Origin: Deltaproteobacteria bacterium | GTDB lineage: Bacteria; Desulfobacterota; Syntrophia; Syntrophales; JAAYKM01 | Assembly (NCBI GenBank): GCA_012522415.1 | Contig: JAAYKM010000078.1 | Coordinates: 1-38,781 of the forward strand | Length of the DNA: 38,781 bases | Reading direction: 5' to 3' | Shown here: piece after piece, positions 27,212 through 36,118 of the stretch | Layout: each line of letters begins with the position of its first letter | Position numbering within the stretch: position 1 is the first letter of the stretch | Position numbers and translations under genes: made by a program | The notes under the pieces: model-generated | Told to the model about the DNA's origin: nothing | Database searches by the model: none | What the model saw: the letters and a program-made list of their open reading frames with translations, nothing else

Positions 27212-28129
27212 ATGAGATATAATCGACAAACCGGGTTGATTCTCGTTCTCTGGATTTCCCTGCTTTTTCTTTCCGGAATGAGTCAGCCTCTATTTGCAAA
27301 AAGCTGGGGAACCGGTCAGGGACATCATCAGGGTAAAAGCCTTGGGAATCACGGAATCCTCAAACAAAACAGTGACCCTTCAGGAAATGTCATAAAGAAG
27401 TCCCGGACAGGAAACAGGGTTAGCCAAACCGGATCGGGCAAAAATCAAGGGGTCCAGAAACGGGGCGGTAGCCGTTCAGAAGGTATCACCCACAGGCCCC
27501 GGACTGGGAACAACTTCCACCGAATGGACCTGGGAAAAAGTTCGACTCATAAGCGGACCTGGCAGGGTAAGTACTCTCGGGGATGGGATACGCGTTACCG
27601 GCAAAATCGATACTATCCCGCCCGCGGTCATTATGTTCGAACCTTGCCCCGGGGCTATTATACAGCCTATCATTACCGATCGCCCTATTACTTCTGGCAG
27701 GGCGTCTGGTACCGCCCATACGGAAGTCACTTAACAATCGTCGCGCCGCCCGTCGGCCTGGTGATTCCCCTGCTTCCCCCGCTTTATACGACCCTTTGGG
27801 TACGTGGCGTTCCCTACTATTACGCTAATGAAACCTACTACACCTATTACCCCGGGGGCGGCTACATTGTGGCGGACCCACCAAACGAGGAGATCAGTGA
27901 AATACCGCCCGAAGCTGACTGGCTTTACAGTTACCCCATGAGGGGCCAGAGCGAACAGCAACAGGCCGATGACCGCTATGCCTGCCATCGCTGGGCGGCA
28001 GATCAGACAGGCTACGATCCGACCCTCCCGTTGGGAGGCGTTCCAGAATCTCAGGCATTCCAGAAACGGAATGATTACCAGCGTGCCCTGGGCGCCTGCC
28101 TCGAAGGCCGCGGCTACAGCGTGAAATGA
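27212..28129 (+). CDS. Secreted DUF6515-like protein with the same split cysteine motif
   Basis: The 305-residue protein has a signal peptide (about 1-29, ending PLFA), a basic Gly/Ser/Lys/Arg-rich low-complexity part (30-130), then a Tyr-rich segment with YYFWQGVWYRPYG and hydrophobic VGLVIPLLPPLYTTLWV (about 150-215) like DUF6515 proteins. The C-terminus carries DRYACHRWAADQTGYDPTLP (254-273) and YQRALGACLEGRGYSVK (289-305), matching the preceding protein. I start at ATG 27212, 9 bases after AAGGAG; the frame opens 39 bases earlier without a good site. It is co-transcribed with 26541-27164. A cell-envelope role is inferred from the signal peptide only. Confidence 0.8.
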   Translation: MRYNRQTGLILVLWISLLFLSGMSQPLFAKSWGTGQGHHQGKSLGNHGILKQNSDPSGNVIKKSRTGNRVSQTGSGKNQGVQKRGGSRSEGITHRPRTGNNFHRMDLGKSSTHKRTWQGKYSRGWDTRYRQNRYYPARGHYVRTLPRGYYTAYHYRSPYYFWQGVWYRPYGSHLTIVAPPVGLVIPLLPPLYTTLWVRGVPYYYANETYYTYYPGGGYIVADPPNEEISEIPPEADWLYSYPMRGQSEQQQADDRYACHRWAADQTGYDPTLPLGGVPESQAFQKRNDYQRALGACLEGRGYSVK

Positions 28130-28248
28130 TGCTTCTGGGCACATGAGTTGGCCTAACAGGTTTACTTTAATTGCAACCTGACATACCGCCCCTTTCATTC
28201 AGTCGGTTCTTCCGGGAATTACCGAGGTATGAAGGCTAAAACAGTTTT

Positions 28249-28278
28249 AAAAAAGCCCCTTGAGGGCTTTTTTGAAAC
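28249..28278 (+). terminator. Rho-independent terminator after the secreted protein pair
   Basis: A perfect 10-bp stem (28249-28258 with 28264-28273, AAAAAAGCCC/GGGCTTTTTT) with a 5-base loop. The stem's own T-run provides the tail, and the A-run makes it symmetric, so it could also work on the minus strand. It lies 120 bases after the second secreted protein. Confidence 0.8.
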
Positions 28279-28300
28279 ACCAGAGAAAGGCGCTCTGATC

Positions 28301-29116
28301 GTGTTTAAGAGAAAACAGGCAAACCTCTCCGACCATCGTGTCAGGAAAACCTGCCTCATCGTGCTCCTCTCTTTCCTGAGCTGTGTCGGGTTTGATGATA
28401 TTAACGCCAATGCCCTTGCATGGGCGAAGGAATTTCCTTTTGCAGTCGGAGAAAAACTCACCTACCGTGCCCGCCTGGGACCCATTGCAGTCGGCACGAC
28501 CACCATATCAGTTAGGCCATCTAACCTATCGAAGGCTCCAGATACCTATCATTTCATCATGGAGACCAGAACAAGCAGCCGGATAAACTGGTTTTACCGT
28601 ATCAACGAAACTCAGGAGTCCTGGGTGGACGGGAAGATGAGCCGGAGCCTTGCCTATCGCAAGCGGGACACGGGTACCCATGTCCGCGATGTCGTCGTGC
28701 GATTCGACTGGCAAACAATGAGGGCATCATATCGGAACGCCGGGAAAGACGAAAAGACGAGTTCTCTGCTACCGGGCACATTCGATCCGCTGGCTCTGTT
28801 CTTTGTTCTCCGCACGAAACCGTTAAGAGTCGGAAATACTGTGGAACTTCCAATCAGTAACGGGAAAAAACTGGTCCGTGCCATTGCCAGAGTTGTGAAG
28901 CGTGAAACAATCACAATCAACGGGAAAAAGCATGATACTTTCCTGGTCGTGCCCGATCTGGGAGCTCTGAACGAAGCCCTGGGCGGGAAGGATGCATCAG
29001 ATTTGATGATCTGGTTTAGTGCGGATGCGAAGCGTTTTCCGTTGAAGATCGCCAGTCGCTTCCCGATAGGCAGCTTTGTTTTTGAAATGGTATCCGCAGA
29101 AACCGGCCAAAGTTGA
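28301..29116 (+). CDS. Exported DUF3108 protein
   Basis: The protein (271 residues from GTG 28301) has a basic N-terminus and hydrophobic export segment (about 17-30, LIVLLSFLSCVGF). It then matches DUF3108, a periplasmic beta-rich family: FPFAVGEKLTYRARLGPIAVGT near the N-terminus, then TYHFIMETRTSSRINWFYRINETQESW, DPLALFFVLR and a closing RFPLKIASRFPIGSF. The open frame extends to 28229, but that stretch contains the terminator hairpin, so I choose the GTG after AAGG (28287-28290). The FLSC string could be a lipobox, though Phe at -3 is atypical. The family's function is unknown. Confidence 0.8.
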   Translation: MFKRKQANLSDHRVRKTCLIVLLSFLSCVGFDDINANALAWAKEFPFAVGEKLTYRARLGPIAVGTTTISVRPSNLSKAPDTYHFIMETRTSSRINWFYRINETQESWVDGKMSRSLAYRKRDTGTHVRDVVVRFDWQTMRASYRNAGKDEKTSSLLPGTFDPLALFFVLRTKPLRVGNTVELPISNGKKLVRAIARVVKRETITINGKKHDTFLVVPDLGALNEALGGKDASDLMIWFSADAKRFPLKIASRFPIGSFVFEMVSAETGQS

Positions 29117-29131
29117 CAGAATGAGGGTTTT

Positions 29132-29536
29132 TCAACGATTACGGATCTTTCGGCTGTCCAGAGTATTCCGGATACCTTCACCGATCCGAGAAAAGGTTTT
29201 CAAAACCGTATGATAGGCATCATGGCACCAACCCCGGACCGTTCGGTCCGCCTTTTTGATGCCACGCCCCGTAGCCTGCCCTGCTTTTTCCATTTCCCGT
29301 GCGACACCATGGCTTTTGTCGCCAATCATCCGGCCGGTTCCCTTGCCGACCCTCATCACCCCCTGGCCGGCCTCTTTTCCTCCGTCCCTGACGGTCTTTC
29401 CGATATCAGTTCCGGCTTTTTTTAAACCGCGTCCAATATCCATGGCCCCGTCCCTGGCGGCATTTTCTGCCCATACCGCAGGGACCAGAAGGAAGAACGC
29501 CATGAGCGCAATCAGGACGCTTGAGCACCGAAACAT
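29132..29536 (-). CDS. Small exported protein with amphipathic (apolipoprotein/LEA-like) repeats
   Basis: A 134-residue protein with a signal peptide (about 1-23, ending VWA) followed by repeated Gly/Lys/Asp-rich turns such as GRGLKKAGTDIGKTVRDGGK, KEAGQGVMRVGKGTGRM and KAGQATGRGIKKADRTVR. The spacing of about 11 residues between G-K units is like amphipathic apolipoprotein A1 or LEA repeats. The function is unknown; membrane or envelope association is inferred. Two adjacent ATGs (29539, 29536) follow AGGTGAGG; the second has the better spacing. The gene converges on the DUF3108 gene with only 15 bases between them. Confidence 0.7.
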   Translation of the reverse strand: MFRCSSVLIALMAFFLLVPAVWAENAARDGAMDIGRGLKKAGTDIGKTVRDGGKEAGQGVMRVGKGTGRMIGDKSHGVAREMEKAGQATGRGIKKADRTVRGWCHDAYHTVLKTFSRIGEGIRNTLDSRKIRNR

Positions 29537-29539
29537 CAT

Positions 29540-30073
29540 CGCCTCACCTGAGTTGGAATAATCCTTGCCAAACACGTAAGAAGGTCAGGGGAATCGCGCA
29601 GGCACACAGGACAAGACGATGAATGAGTCGGGTTGGGCGAAAGATCTTCTGGAGTCCTGCCAAGAATTCTCATATTGATTATCCGGCGGGTAGGGGTTGA
29701 CCCCTTCGATATTTAATAATCTGGAAAGACGCAACACCTGTAGAAAGCTCTTCTGCTCAAGGCAGACATACAGTGATCTTCTCACCGTCTGGACATCGAT
29801 TTCCTTTTACAAAGGAAAAATCAATTTTTTAACCATCGTCGGTTCTAAATTAAGCGGTCACCCCTTTCTGACGTAAGAACCTTGCCATAAAAGTATGTAC
29901 ATCACTCAGCTCAGCTTAACAATGGTCGGTGTCGCGTCTTTCGCTTACCTCTATTTTAATCATGGATCATAAATAAGCAAGGCAATTTGATATTGACATA
30001 ACTTTGCCTCGGCCATAGGGAAACATTGAATCCTTTTAGAAAAACCAATGCAATGAATTGAATAACTTTTCTT
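29540..30073. other. Non-coding stretch between DUF748 and the repeat-protein gene
   Basis: These 534 bases carry no believable gene. Small hairpins are present: AGGGG-ttga-CCCCT at 29692-29705 and TTTCCTTT-tac-AAAGGAAA at 29800-29818. The right half (29820-30073) is AT-rich. It must contain the promoter for the repeat-protein gene on the minus strand. Confidence 0.4.
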
Positions 30074-33016
30074 CTATTTCAAACGAAATTCCACCCGGCT
30101 TTTTCTTATTTTTTCCTTCTCCGGCGGGGCCTCGTATCTGGTTTCCACCATAAAAATCCGATCCGTCTCCACTTCCCCTGTGGACAGAATAGCGTCCCGG
30201 GTGTTACTGACCCGTTGGTTTGCCAACTGGCGGAGATCACCATCCTTTATTTCAATATGGTCATACATCAGTTTTTCCATCTCAGGGACAGGTAGCCTCT
30301 TGGTCAGGCCAATCAGGTTTCGCGGTTTGGAAAATTTCTCCGATTCGTAGGCCTTCCTCAGGTATTTTTCATATTCGTCCTGCTCCATCGTAACTTCTTC
30401 CAGGATGGTGGCGGCCTTGCCGGAACGGTTCAGGTCGTTCATTTTCTGTGCCTTCAGTTTCCGGTCAAAAGTCATTCTTCTCATCGCTTCCCTATCCCGT
30501 TCCATATCGACATAACCCTCTAGGTCAAGTTTCAGAGCGGGACGATCCGCCAGAGCTTTTGACAACAATTCGATTTTCTTAAGGCTCTCCATATTCAAAT
30601 GGGCCAGACCAGGGTCAAATTCGATGTAACTCAACTCTTCTCCCCCGCCGAAAAGGGAGCCGAGCAGGGAAAAAGGCGCCGTGGCTGCTTTGGTAAGCAG
30701 GTTTTTCACCACTTTTAGAATGATTCGCCATACACTGAATTCCGGGTCATCCAAGCTTCCCGAGACTGGAATATCGAGTTTGATCTGACCATGACGATCT
30801 TTGAGCAATGAAACGGCCAGAGCGACGGGAAGGTCCGTCGCATCAGGACTGTCTACCCTTTCTCCCAGGTTGAACTGATCAAGAAAAAGCAGATTGGTGG
30901 AATCCAGTTTCCTCTTTTCAATTTGATACTTGAGATCAAAAGAGAGTTTCCCCTTCTGAATTTCATAACCGATATACTTGCCCGAATATGGCGTGACAGG
31001 ACTCAGGTCCATACCGGTGAAAACCGCTTTAAGGTCTACATAAAGGTCCCTTTTTAACGGATTGATCCTCCCGGTTATTTCGAGGGGAGCATAGCCATCG
31101 ACCTTTCCCCGAAGTTCAACATCTCCTCCGGCACTACCCAGCGACGACAGATCGGAGATGCGACCGTTTATCCCTGTAAGTTTTTGTGAATATTTCGGTG
31201 TAATGCTTGTGTCCATAAAATCGATTTCACCCCCCTGAAGGGTGAGGGAGCCGATATGGATGTCATCCTCGCTTTTTCCTTCTTCCTGGACGTTCGAGGC
31301 CCCATCATGTTGTTCAATTTCAATTGATCGTGTTTTTTGCTCTTTACGCCTATCTTCACGTCCCAGATGTTGCAAATTCAATGTCGCATCCTGCCGGACG
31401 AAGATCCGACTGTAAAAATCAGTCAGAGCCACATCATGGACATGAAAACGCAACGGAGCATGGGCAAAATCAACGCCATTCAGATAGAGACTGCGCCATT
31501 TCAGCAGATCATTGGCCGAACGCGTATCGATGGCGGCAAAGCGGGTGAGGGATGCCTTCCCCCTGTAGCCTGTTTTTAGTTCCCCATCGGCCTCTCTCAG
31601 GGTGAAATCGCCTTGCGCCCCGACCTTACCTCCCGTTACCCTCACATTCAGCATATCGCCGATATAAGGCTGAAATAGGGGCACATCGACCTGTCGGACA
31701 TCCAGGGCCAGTTTCGCCGACAGAGGCGAAATTACAATAGGGCCTTCCAAGCTGAGCGATCCCTGGTTGGGCAAGCTGGCGCTGAACGTCGCTTTTCCTT
31801 CCTTTTTCTCGGATGTAGACAGATCAAGAACCGACAATTGAAGATCAGACAGGGAAAGCCTGACCGGAGAAGCCAGTTTATAATCCTCAAAACTGATTGT
31901 ACCGTTCCGGATTTGAAATGTATCGATATCCACCACAACCTGACCGCCTTGGCCTGTTTCCGCCGTGTCAGTCGGTTCCATGCTGGACTCCTTTTCATTT
32001 GGGAAAAGGCCCGAAAGGTTGACCTCACCCTGCCTATTCCGCCGCGCATGCAGTTCCGGTGCAACAAGTGTGAGTTCAGAGAGGTGATACTTCCCCGAAA
32101 GGGGAGCCAATTCCGCAAGGGTTGCCTGCAGAAGCGGGAGGCGCAACAGAGCTCCCCCCGCAACATCATCAACGGCGAGATCGTTCAAGGTCACCTGCCC
32201 CTCCAACCCCAGAAACTGCTGACCACTGGTTTCCTGACGAAAAACGAGTTTCATGTCCACGTCCAGGGAAGCGGAAGGCACAAGAAAATTCGGCTTTACC
32301 GATAAATAGGTCATATAATGAGGAAGATCGATCTTGTTTATTTTTATACTTAGTTCGGTTTGATAGGTGTTCTTGAACGGCTTCGTGTACCCTTCCAACA
32401 CGTGCGTCGCACCATTGATTACAGCCCTGAAATAGGGTTCAACGAATGTATCGGCATGATGACTGATGTTCGAAATGAAGGGGATTTCAATTTGAATTTT
32501 TTCGGCAATATGACGGGCCTCTCCGGGGACATCCTGAAAAATGATTTTTCCGTCCGTAATCCGAATGTTGTTGACGGAAAATTGTAACGGTGTGCTTTCC
32601 TCTTCTTCCCGGCTTTTTTCCTTTTGCAGCAGATCCGAAAAATTATACGTCCCGTCCGCCCGGCGGACCAGATGAATGCAGGGATCTCTCAGGTTGCATT
32701 CACTAACGATAATAGCTCGTTTCAGTATCGAGATCCCTTCAATATTAATGAAGAATTCCCGAAAGGAAACAAAAGTTTCCTCTTGTGCAGGTTCTCCGAT
32801 GACAACACCTCTGATGGTCAAGCAACCACGGAAAGGATTAAATTTGATGGCTTCAATGGTGATATTCCGGTGCAAGGTCTCCGAAAGCTTTTGGATCAGA
32901 ATGGACTTAACAAGAGGCGGAACGATAAAAAAACCCGTGACGGCAAACAAAGACAGGAATACTAAAAATCCAATAATGATTTTCTTGAATCGTTCCATGA
33001 TTTCAGGCCGGATCAA
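30074..33016 (-). CDS. DUF748 family (AsmA-like) envelope protein
   Basis: A 980-residue protein with one N-terminal transmembrane helix (about 11-35, IIIGFLVFLSLFAVTGFFIVPP), then the DUF748 start signature KLSETLHRNITIEAIKFNPFRGCLTIRG (about 39-66) and long beta-rich repeats. The C-terminal part has KVVKNLLTKAATAPFSLLGSLFGGG and ELSYIEFDPGLA, typical of the family. Related AsmA/TamB proteins are thought to carry phospholipid between the inner and outer membranes; for DUF748 this is only by analogy. The frame opens at TTG 33016 after GGGGG; Met7 (32998) matches the usual N-terminus better and is a good alternative start. Confidence 0.88.
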   Translation of the reverse strand: MIRPEIMERFKKIIIGFLVFLSLFAVTGFFIVPPLVKSILIQKLSETLHRNITIEAIKFNPFRGCLTIRGVVIGEPAQEETFVSFREFFINIEGISILKRAIIVSECNLRDPCIHLVRRADGTYNFSDLLQKEKSREEEESTPLQFSVNNIRITDGKIIFQDVPGEARHIAEKIQIEIPFISNISHHADTFVEPYFRAVINGATHVLEGYTKPFKNTYQTELSIKINKIDLPHYMTYLSVKPNFLVPSASLDVDMKLVFRQETSGQQFLGLEGQVTLNDLAVDDVAGGALLRLPLLQATLAELAPLSGKYHLSELTLVAPELHARRNRQGEVNLSGLFPNEKESSMEPTDTAETGQGGQVVVDIDTFQIRNGTISFEDYKLASPVRLSLSDLQLSVLDLSTSEKKEGKATFSASLPNQGSLSLEGPIVISPLSAKLALDVRQVDVPLFQPYIGDMLNVRVTGGKVGAQGDFTLREADGELKTGYRGKASLTRFAAIDTRSANDLLKWRSLYLNGVDFAHAPLRFHVHDVALTDFYSRIFVRQDATLNLQHLGREDRRKEQKTRSIEIEQHDGASNVQEEGKSEDDIHIGSLTLQGGEIDFMDTSITPKYSQKLTGINGRISDLSSLGSAGGDVELRGKVDGYAPLEITGRINPLKRDLYVDLKAVFTGMDLSPVTPYSGKYIGYEIQKGKLSFDLKYQIEKRKLDSTNLLFLDQFNLGERVDSPDATDLPVALAVSLLKDRHGQIKLDIPVSGSLDDPEFSVWRIILKVVKNLLTKAATAPFSLLGSLFGGGEELSYIEFDPGLAHLNMESLKKIELLSKALADRPALKLDLEGYVDMERDREAMRRMTFDRKLKAQKMNDLNRSGKAATILEEVTMEQDEYEKYLRKAYESEKFSKPRNLIGLTKRLPVPEMEKLMYDHIEIKDGDLRQLANQRVSNTRDAILSTGEVETDRIFMVETRYEAPPEKEKIRKSRVEFRLK

Positions 33017-33133
33017 TCTTTAACCCCCTATGTCATCAAACCGTAATCAATACACTATTTAAGATATTTACACGATCTTCCATGGTTTCTCGCTTTTTCG
33101 GCAATGGCCGCGGAATCATTTTTCAACGGCCTG

Positions 33134-33877
33134 TCAGAGGTTCAACAACATTATAATATTTTTGCAAACAATATTTTCGAAATCCTGCTTTCCCAGGTTA
33201 AGGCGGTTTATTTTCTCCAGTTCATCGATCGGTGTGCCAAAAGGGAAATCACTTCCAAACAGGAGCCTCTCACTCCCGTACCTATTTAAAAATTCCGCCA
33301 TTTCCCAGCCTGAGGCCAAAGCCGTGTCGGCGTAAATGGACGTATTGTCCCAGATCCCGGATTTTAATAATTTTGAAAAGCCCCCGTTCAGTCCCCCCAT
33401 ATGGGGAATAATGACAGGAACTCTCTCTTCGACTCTCCTTATAAAGTACAGGGTATTTTCAAAGGATTCTTCCAGAATTATGGGAAGACGAAGGCGATAA
33501 ACCTCCTGCAAAAACAATTCACAGAGGGGGTTATTGTAATGATAAACCGGCTCATTTTCGTGTCGATGCCATTTGATTCCCTTGTAGCCTTTCTTAAGCT
33601 CATTTTTCTGAAAATCGTTCCATACAAAATAATATGAAAAAACGTTGTCATTGGCCGCCTGTATATCGAGGAGATATTGGTTGGCCTGTTGTCTGGATCG
33701 CACCCATTGGGCGGTGTCTTCGAAATCATAATGAGAACGGTCGTAGATATCCTCAACGGGCGCGAAGAGGCATGCGCCTTCAATACCGGCCGCATCCAGA
33801 TACTTTCTGATAACGGTAAACGGCAGATTCACGTTCTGGATACCGCAATGTACATGAGAATCGATAATTTTGGCCAT
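33134..33877 (-). CDS. TIM-barrel metal-dependent hydrolase (amidohydrolase-2 family)
   Basis: The 247-residue protein has the amidohydrolase HxH motif in DSHVHCG (His8, His10), GIKWHRHE (100-107), a metal-ligand candidate His159 in VIIPHMGGLNGG, and the catalytic aspartate candidate Asp210 in LLFGSDFPFG. The strand-5 region reads LPIILEESFEN, with Glu where many relatives have His. The family includes amidohydrolases and decarboxylases of ring acids. The substrate is unknown. It is short (usual length 270-330), and the start at ATG 33877 (GTG at 33880 also possible) gives a complete N-terminal strand. Confidence 0.82.
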   Translation of the reverse strand: MAKIIDSHVHCGIQNVNLPFTVIRKYLDAAGIEGACLFAPVEDIYDRSHYDFEDTAQWVRSRQQANQYLLDIQAANDNVFSYYFVWNDFQKNELKKGYKGIKWHRHENEPVYHYNNPLCELFLQEVYRLRLPIILEESFENTLYFIRRVEERVPVIIPHMGGLNGGFSKLLKSGIWDNTSIYADTALASGWEMAEFLNRYGSERLLFGSDFPFGTPIDELEKINRLNLGKQDFENIVCKNIIMLLNL

Positions 33878-34463
33878 CACTCCACCCGGACCTTCTCCTA
33901 TCTCATTTTATCAACACACCCATCTGTTCGAGATAGACATGAGGAATTGAAAAGGATGCATACACATCAGTAAAAAATATATAAACAGGAACAATTTTCG
34001 CAGAGGAAGTAACCATGATGAACAGATTTAACAACATCTTCAGCCGAATTCCACACCTTTTTTCGAACGGTGATTTCTTTGTCACGATATATCGAATCCA
34101 ACTGGAACGATGGCCGAGGGATTTGCAAGCTCGGGAACTGTACATGGTAATCCTTCTCATCGACTGACAGGAGGACCTTCACCGGGGACTACGGCGGCCT
34201 GCCGGCTGTTTCGTAAATCCGAACTTTCTGCTAAAGGAGCAACCCATTCAGGGGGATCGGAACATTCTGAACCACCAGATCAATGAAGTTGAAGATTTTC
34301 ATAGGAGAGGTAACATCCATGCCAAGCGAGGTGGAGGGAAACGCCGGGTGAAGGAATGAATCAACCGGTGTTGTTGCTGAACAATTTTTTACGGAAAAAC
34401 CGACGGACTTATGTTAAGGATCAGGACGATGCCTAACAAGCATCGTTCATGCAGGAGGGCGCT
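33878..34463. other. Low-coding-density region between the amidohydrolase and the nitroreductase
   Basis: About 585 bases in which the only item worth naming is a short open frame at 34015-34167. It continues in frame past its TGA to 34359. Several ribosome-site-like strings (34047-34440) lack genes behind them. This looks like decayed sequence. Confidence 0.4.
34015..34167 (+). CDS. Short open frame, possible transposase remnant
   Basis: A 50-residue frame starts at a double ATG, well spaced after GAGGAAG. The residues FSRIPHLFSNGDF, then LERWPRDLQARELYMVILL, faintly recall the N-terminal domain (DUF4372) of IS4-type transposases, but this resemblance is weak and by eye. The same frame stays open for 63 further codons after the TGA (to 34359), which suggests an interrupted older gene. 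Confidence 0.25.
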   Translation: MMNRFNNIFSRIPHLFSNGDFFVTIYRIQLERWPRDLQARELYMVILLID

Positions 34464-35129
34464 ATGGATATCATGACCGCGGTCAGAAGCAGAAGGAGCA
34501 TTCGAAAATTTTTCAACAAAGAAGTACCGCAGGATGTTGTCCGGGAAATTCTGGACGCAGCACGCTGGTCACCGTCTTGGGGGAATACCCAATCCTGGAA
34601 CTTCCATATCATAACCGGCAACCCCCTGGCCCGTTTCAAGGAAGAAAACGAGCGACGGCTCAATGAAGATGAACCCGCCACCCCCGATATTCCGATGCCG
34701 GAATCATGGCCCGACGCCTGCCGGCTCCGATACAACGACATGGGGCGCACACTCTATGACTCCCTCGGCATCGCCCGCCGGGATATGGACGCCCGCCGGA
34801 AGCTTCGACTCAAGATGGCGCATCTTTTCGGTGCCCCGTGCCTCATCGTTGTGACGATCGACCAGGAAAATTCCGTGGAATATGCCATGCTCGACATCGG
34901 GCTGATTGTCCAAACCCTGTGCCTTCTGGCCCACGGAAAAGGACTGGGAACGCTGATCATGGCGGCGGCGGTTCAATATCCCGATCTGATACGAAAAATT
35001 TCTGCCATTCCGGATGATCGGCGGATTGCCGTGGGTATTGCCCTGGGCTACCCTGACCATGAATACGAACTGAACAATTTCGTACGAAAACGCGCTTCCA
35101 CGGAAGAACTCATCCAATGGGTCGGTTAG
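34464..35129 (+). CDS. Nitroreductase-family FMN oxidoreductase
   Basis: A 221-residue protein starting MDIMTAVRSRRSIRKF, the classical nitroreductase N-terminus with the FMN-phosphate-binding RSRRSIR. DAARWSPSWGNTQSWNF (about 32-48) is the second FMN-contact region, and the C-terminal half has GLGTLIMAAAVQYPDLI and VGIALGYPDHEY. These enzymes use NAD(P)H and FMN to reduce nitro, quinone or similar substrates. I start at 34464 because AGGAGGG stands just before it; the ATG at 34449 overlaps that site. The substrate cannot be told from sequence. Confidence 0.92.
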   Translation: MDIMTAVRSRRSIRKFFNKEVPQDVVREILDAARWSPSWGNTQSWNFHIITGNPLARFKEENERRLNEDEPATPDIPMPESWPDACRLRYNDMGRTLYDSLGIARRDMDARRKLRLKMAHLFGAPCLIVVTIDQENSVEYAMLDIGLIVQTLCLLAHGKGLGTLIMAAAVQYPDLIRKISAIPDDRRIAVGIALGYPDHEYELNNFVRKRASTEELIQWVG

Positions 35130-35639
35130 AGCCTGACCAGAGAGCACCCGACCATGCTCGACCCATTCCGCCGGGATGGTTGTTTTTTCCCGAGGCCTTG
35201 TCGGTTCCTTGTCAACTCCAGGACAACCAGACGAATTAAACGCCCCGACATCAATATAAACGAGTGGAAAATTTTTGTTCACCCCGTCCCATGGACACCG
35301 TGGCCTTAAATGCGATGGATGCACAGGAATGTCACGCAGCATGATCCAGCGTACCTTGCACACCGAAGGAGTACCCCTCTTGCATTATGAGTTGATCTTT
35401 TTTGAAATATTTCTTTGGTTCACTGAGAAATTTTATCGGGATTGACAATTCTGAATTGCCACGGAACCGGATTCATGATAGATTCGACCCCTCTCCTTCG
35501 CAAAGGGGTTCCACACCTGATAAGGAGCAGGGATATTTCATTCGCAATTGCATCAGGCAACAGGAACACGGGCAAGCCGGCCTTAAAAAGTTGCTGTCTT
35601 GGCTGGCTGGCTTCGGAGGCGAAAAAAACAGGAGGACCT
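35130..35639. other. Non-coding stretch after the nitroreductase
   Basis: These 510 bases have no convincing gene. The frame of the next gene is open back to 35442 but lacks a start with a ribosome site there. An isolated TTGACA lies at 35442-35447 without a clear -10 partner. ACCCCT/AGGGGT around 35489-35511 could form a small hairpin. Confidence 0.4.
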
Positions 35640-35915
35640 ATGACAGATTACTGGATAAAGATCGTCGAAGAAGAGGAGGAGGATATAAAAAGGCACCATT
35701 ATCTGGTCACAGCCATTGACGTATCGGAAGCCAGAAAGGCGGCTCTGGCTTTTCTCCGACATTTCTGCGACGAAGACGATAATCCCGATCCGATTCAGGA
35801 TGGTTTTGCATTTTGCAACAACGCAATTAGAGTGCGGATCGTCGATATCAAAGAAACGACGAAAGAGGATTTTAAAAACTTCATGCTCAAGATGTTCACG
35901 ATCCAATGGAAGTAA
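35640..35915 (+). CDS. Small acidic protein of unknown function
   Basis: A 91-residue protein beginning MTDYWIKIVEEEEEDIKRHH and ending FMLKMFTIQW. The start is fixed by GGAGG (35631-35635) shortly before the ATG; the frame is open upstream, but the longer version has an untypical composition. It is acidic (EEEEE, CDEDDNPDP), has no signal peptide or membrane segment, and alternates strand and helix (ITAIDVSEARKAALAFLRHF-like), as in a small ferredoxin-like fold. I do not recognise the family. Confidence 0.6.
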   Translation: MTDYWIKIVEEEEEDIKRHHYLVTAIDVSEARKAALAFLRHFCDEDDNPDPIQDGFAFCNNAIRVRIVDIKETTKEDFKNFMLKMFTIQWK

Positions 35916-36118
35916 CCGGAACAATCGATTATTCCAGAAAGATCGGTGCGGTGACTCCATCGGTACAGATCCAGGGGGAACCATAAGTGGAGCAAAAGCT
36001 CTGAAACGGATACTCGCGAATTGACAACCCGGACCCGGATGTATCTTGTCCTGATCGCCCGGAGATGACTTTCAGAAAATAAGTTCCTGAAAATAACAAT
36101 TGAGAGGAGGTTATTGTC

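Noticed and set aside
29585-29785. Minus-strand open frame of 66 codons in the gap after the repeat protein
   Set aside because: No ribosome binding site, no recognisable protein and untypical composition.
35442-35639. Longer start for the 91-residue gene
   Set aside because: The upstream extension has no ribosome site, whereas GGAGG stands directly before the ATG at 35640.
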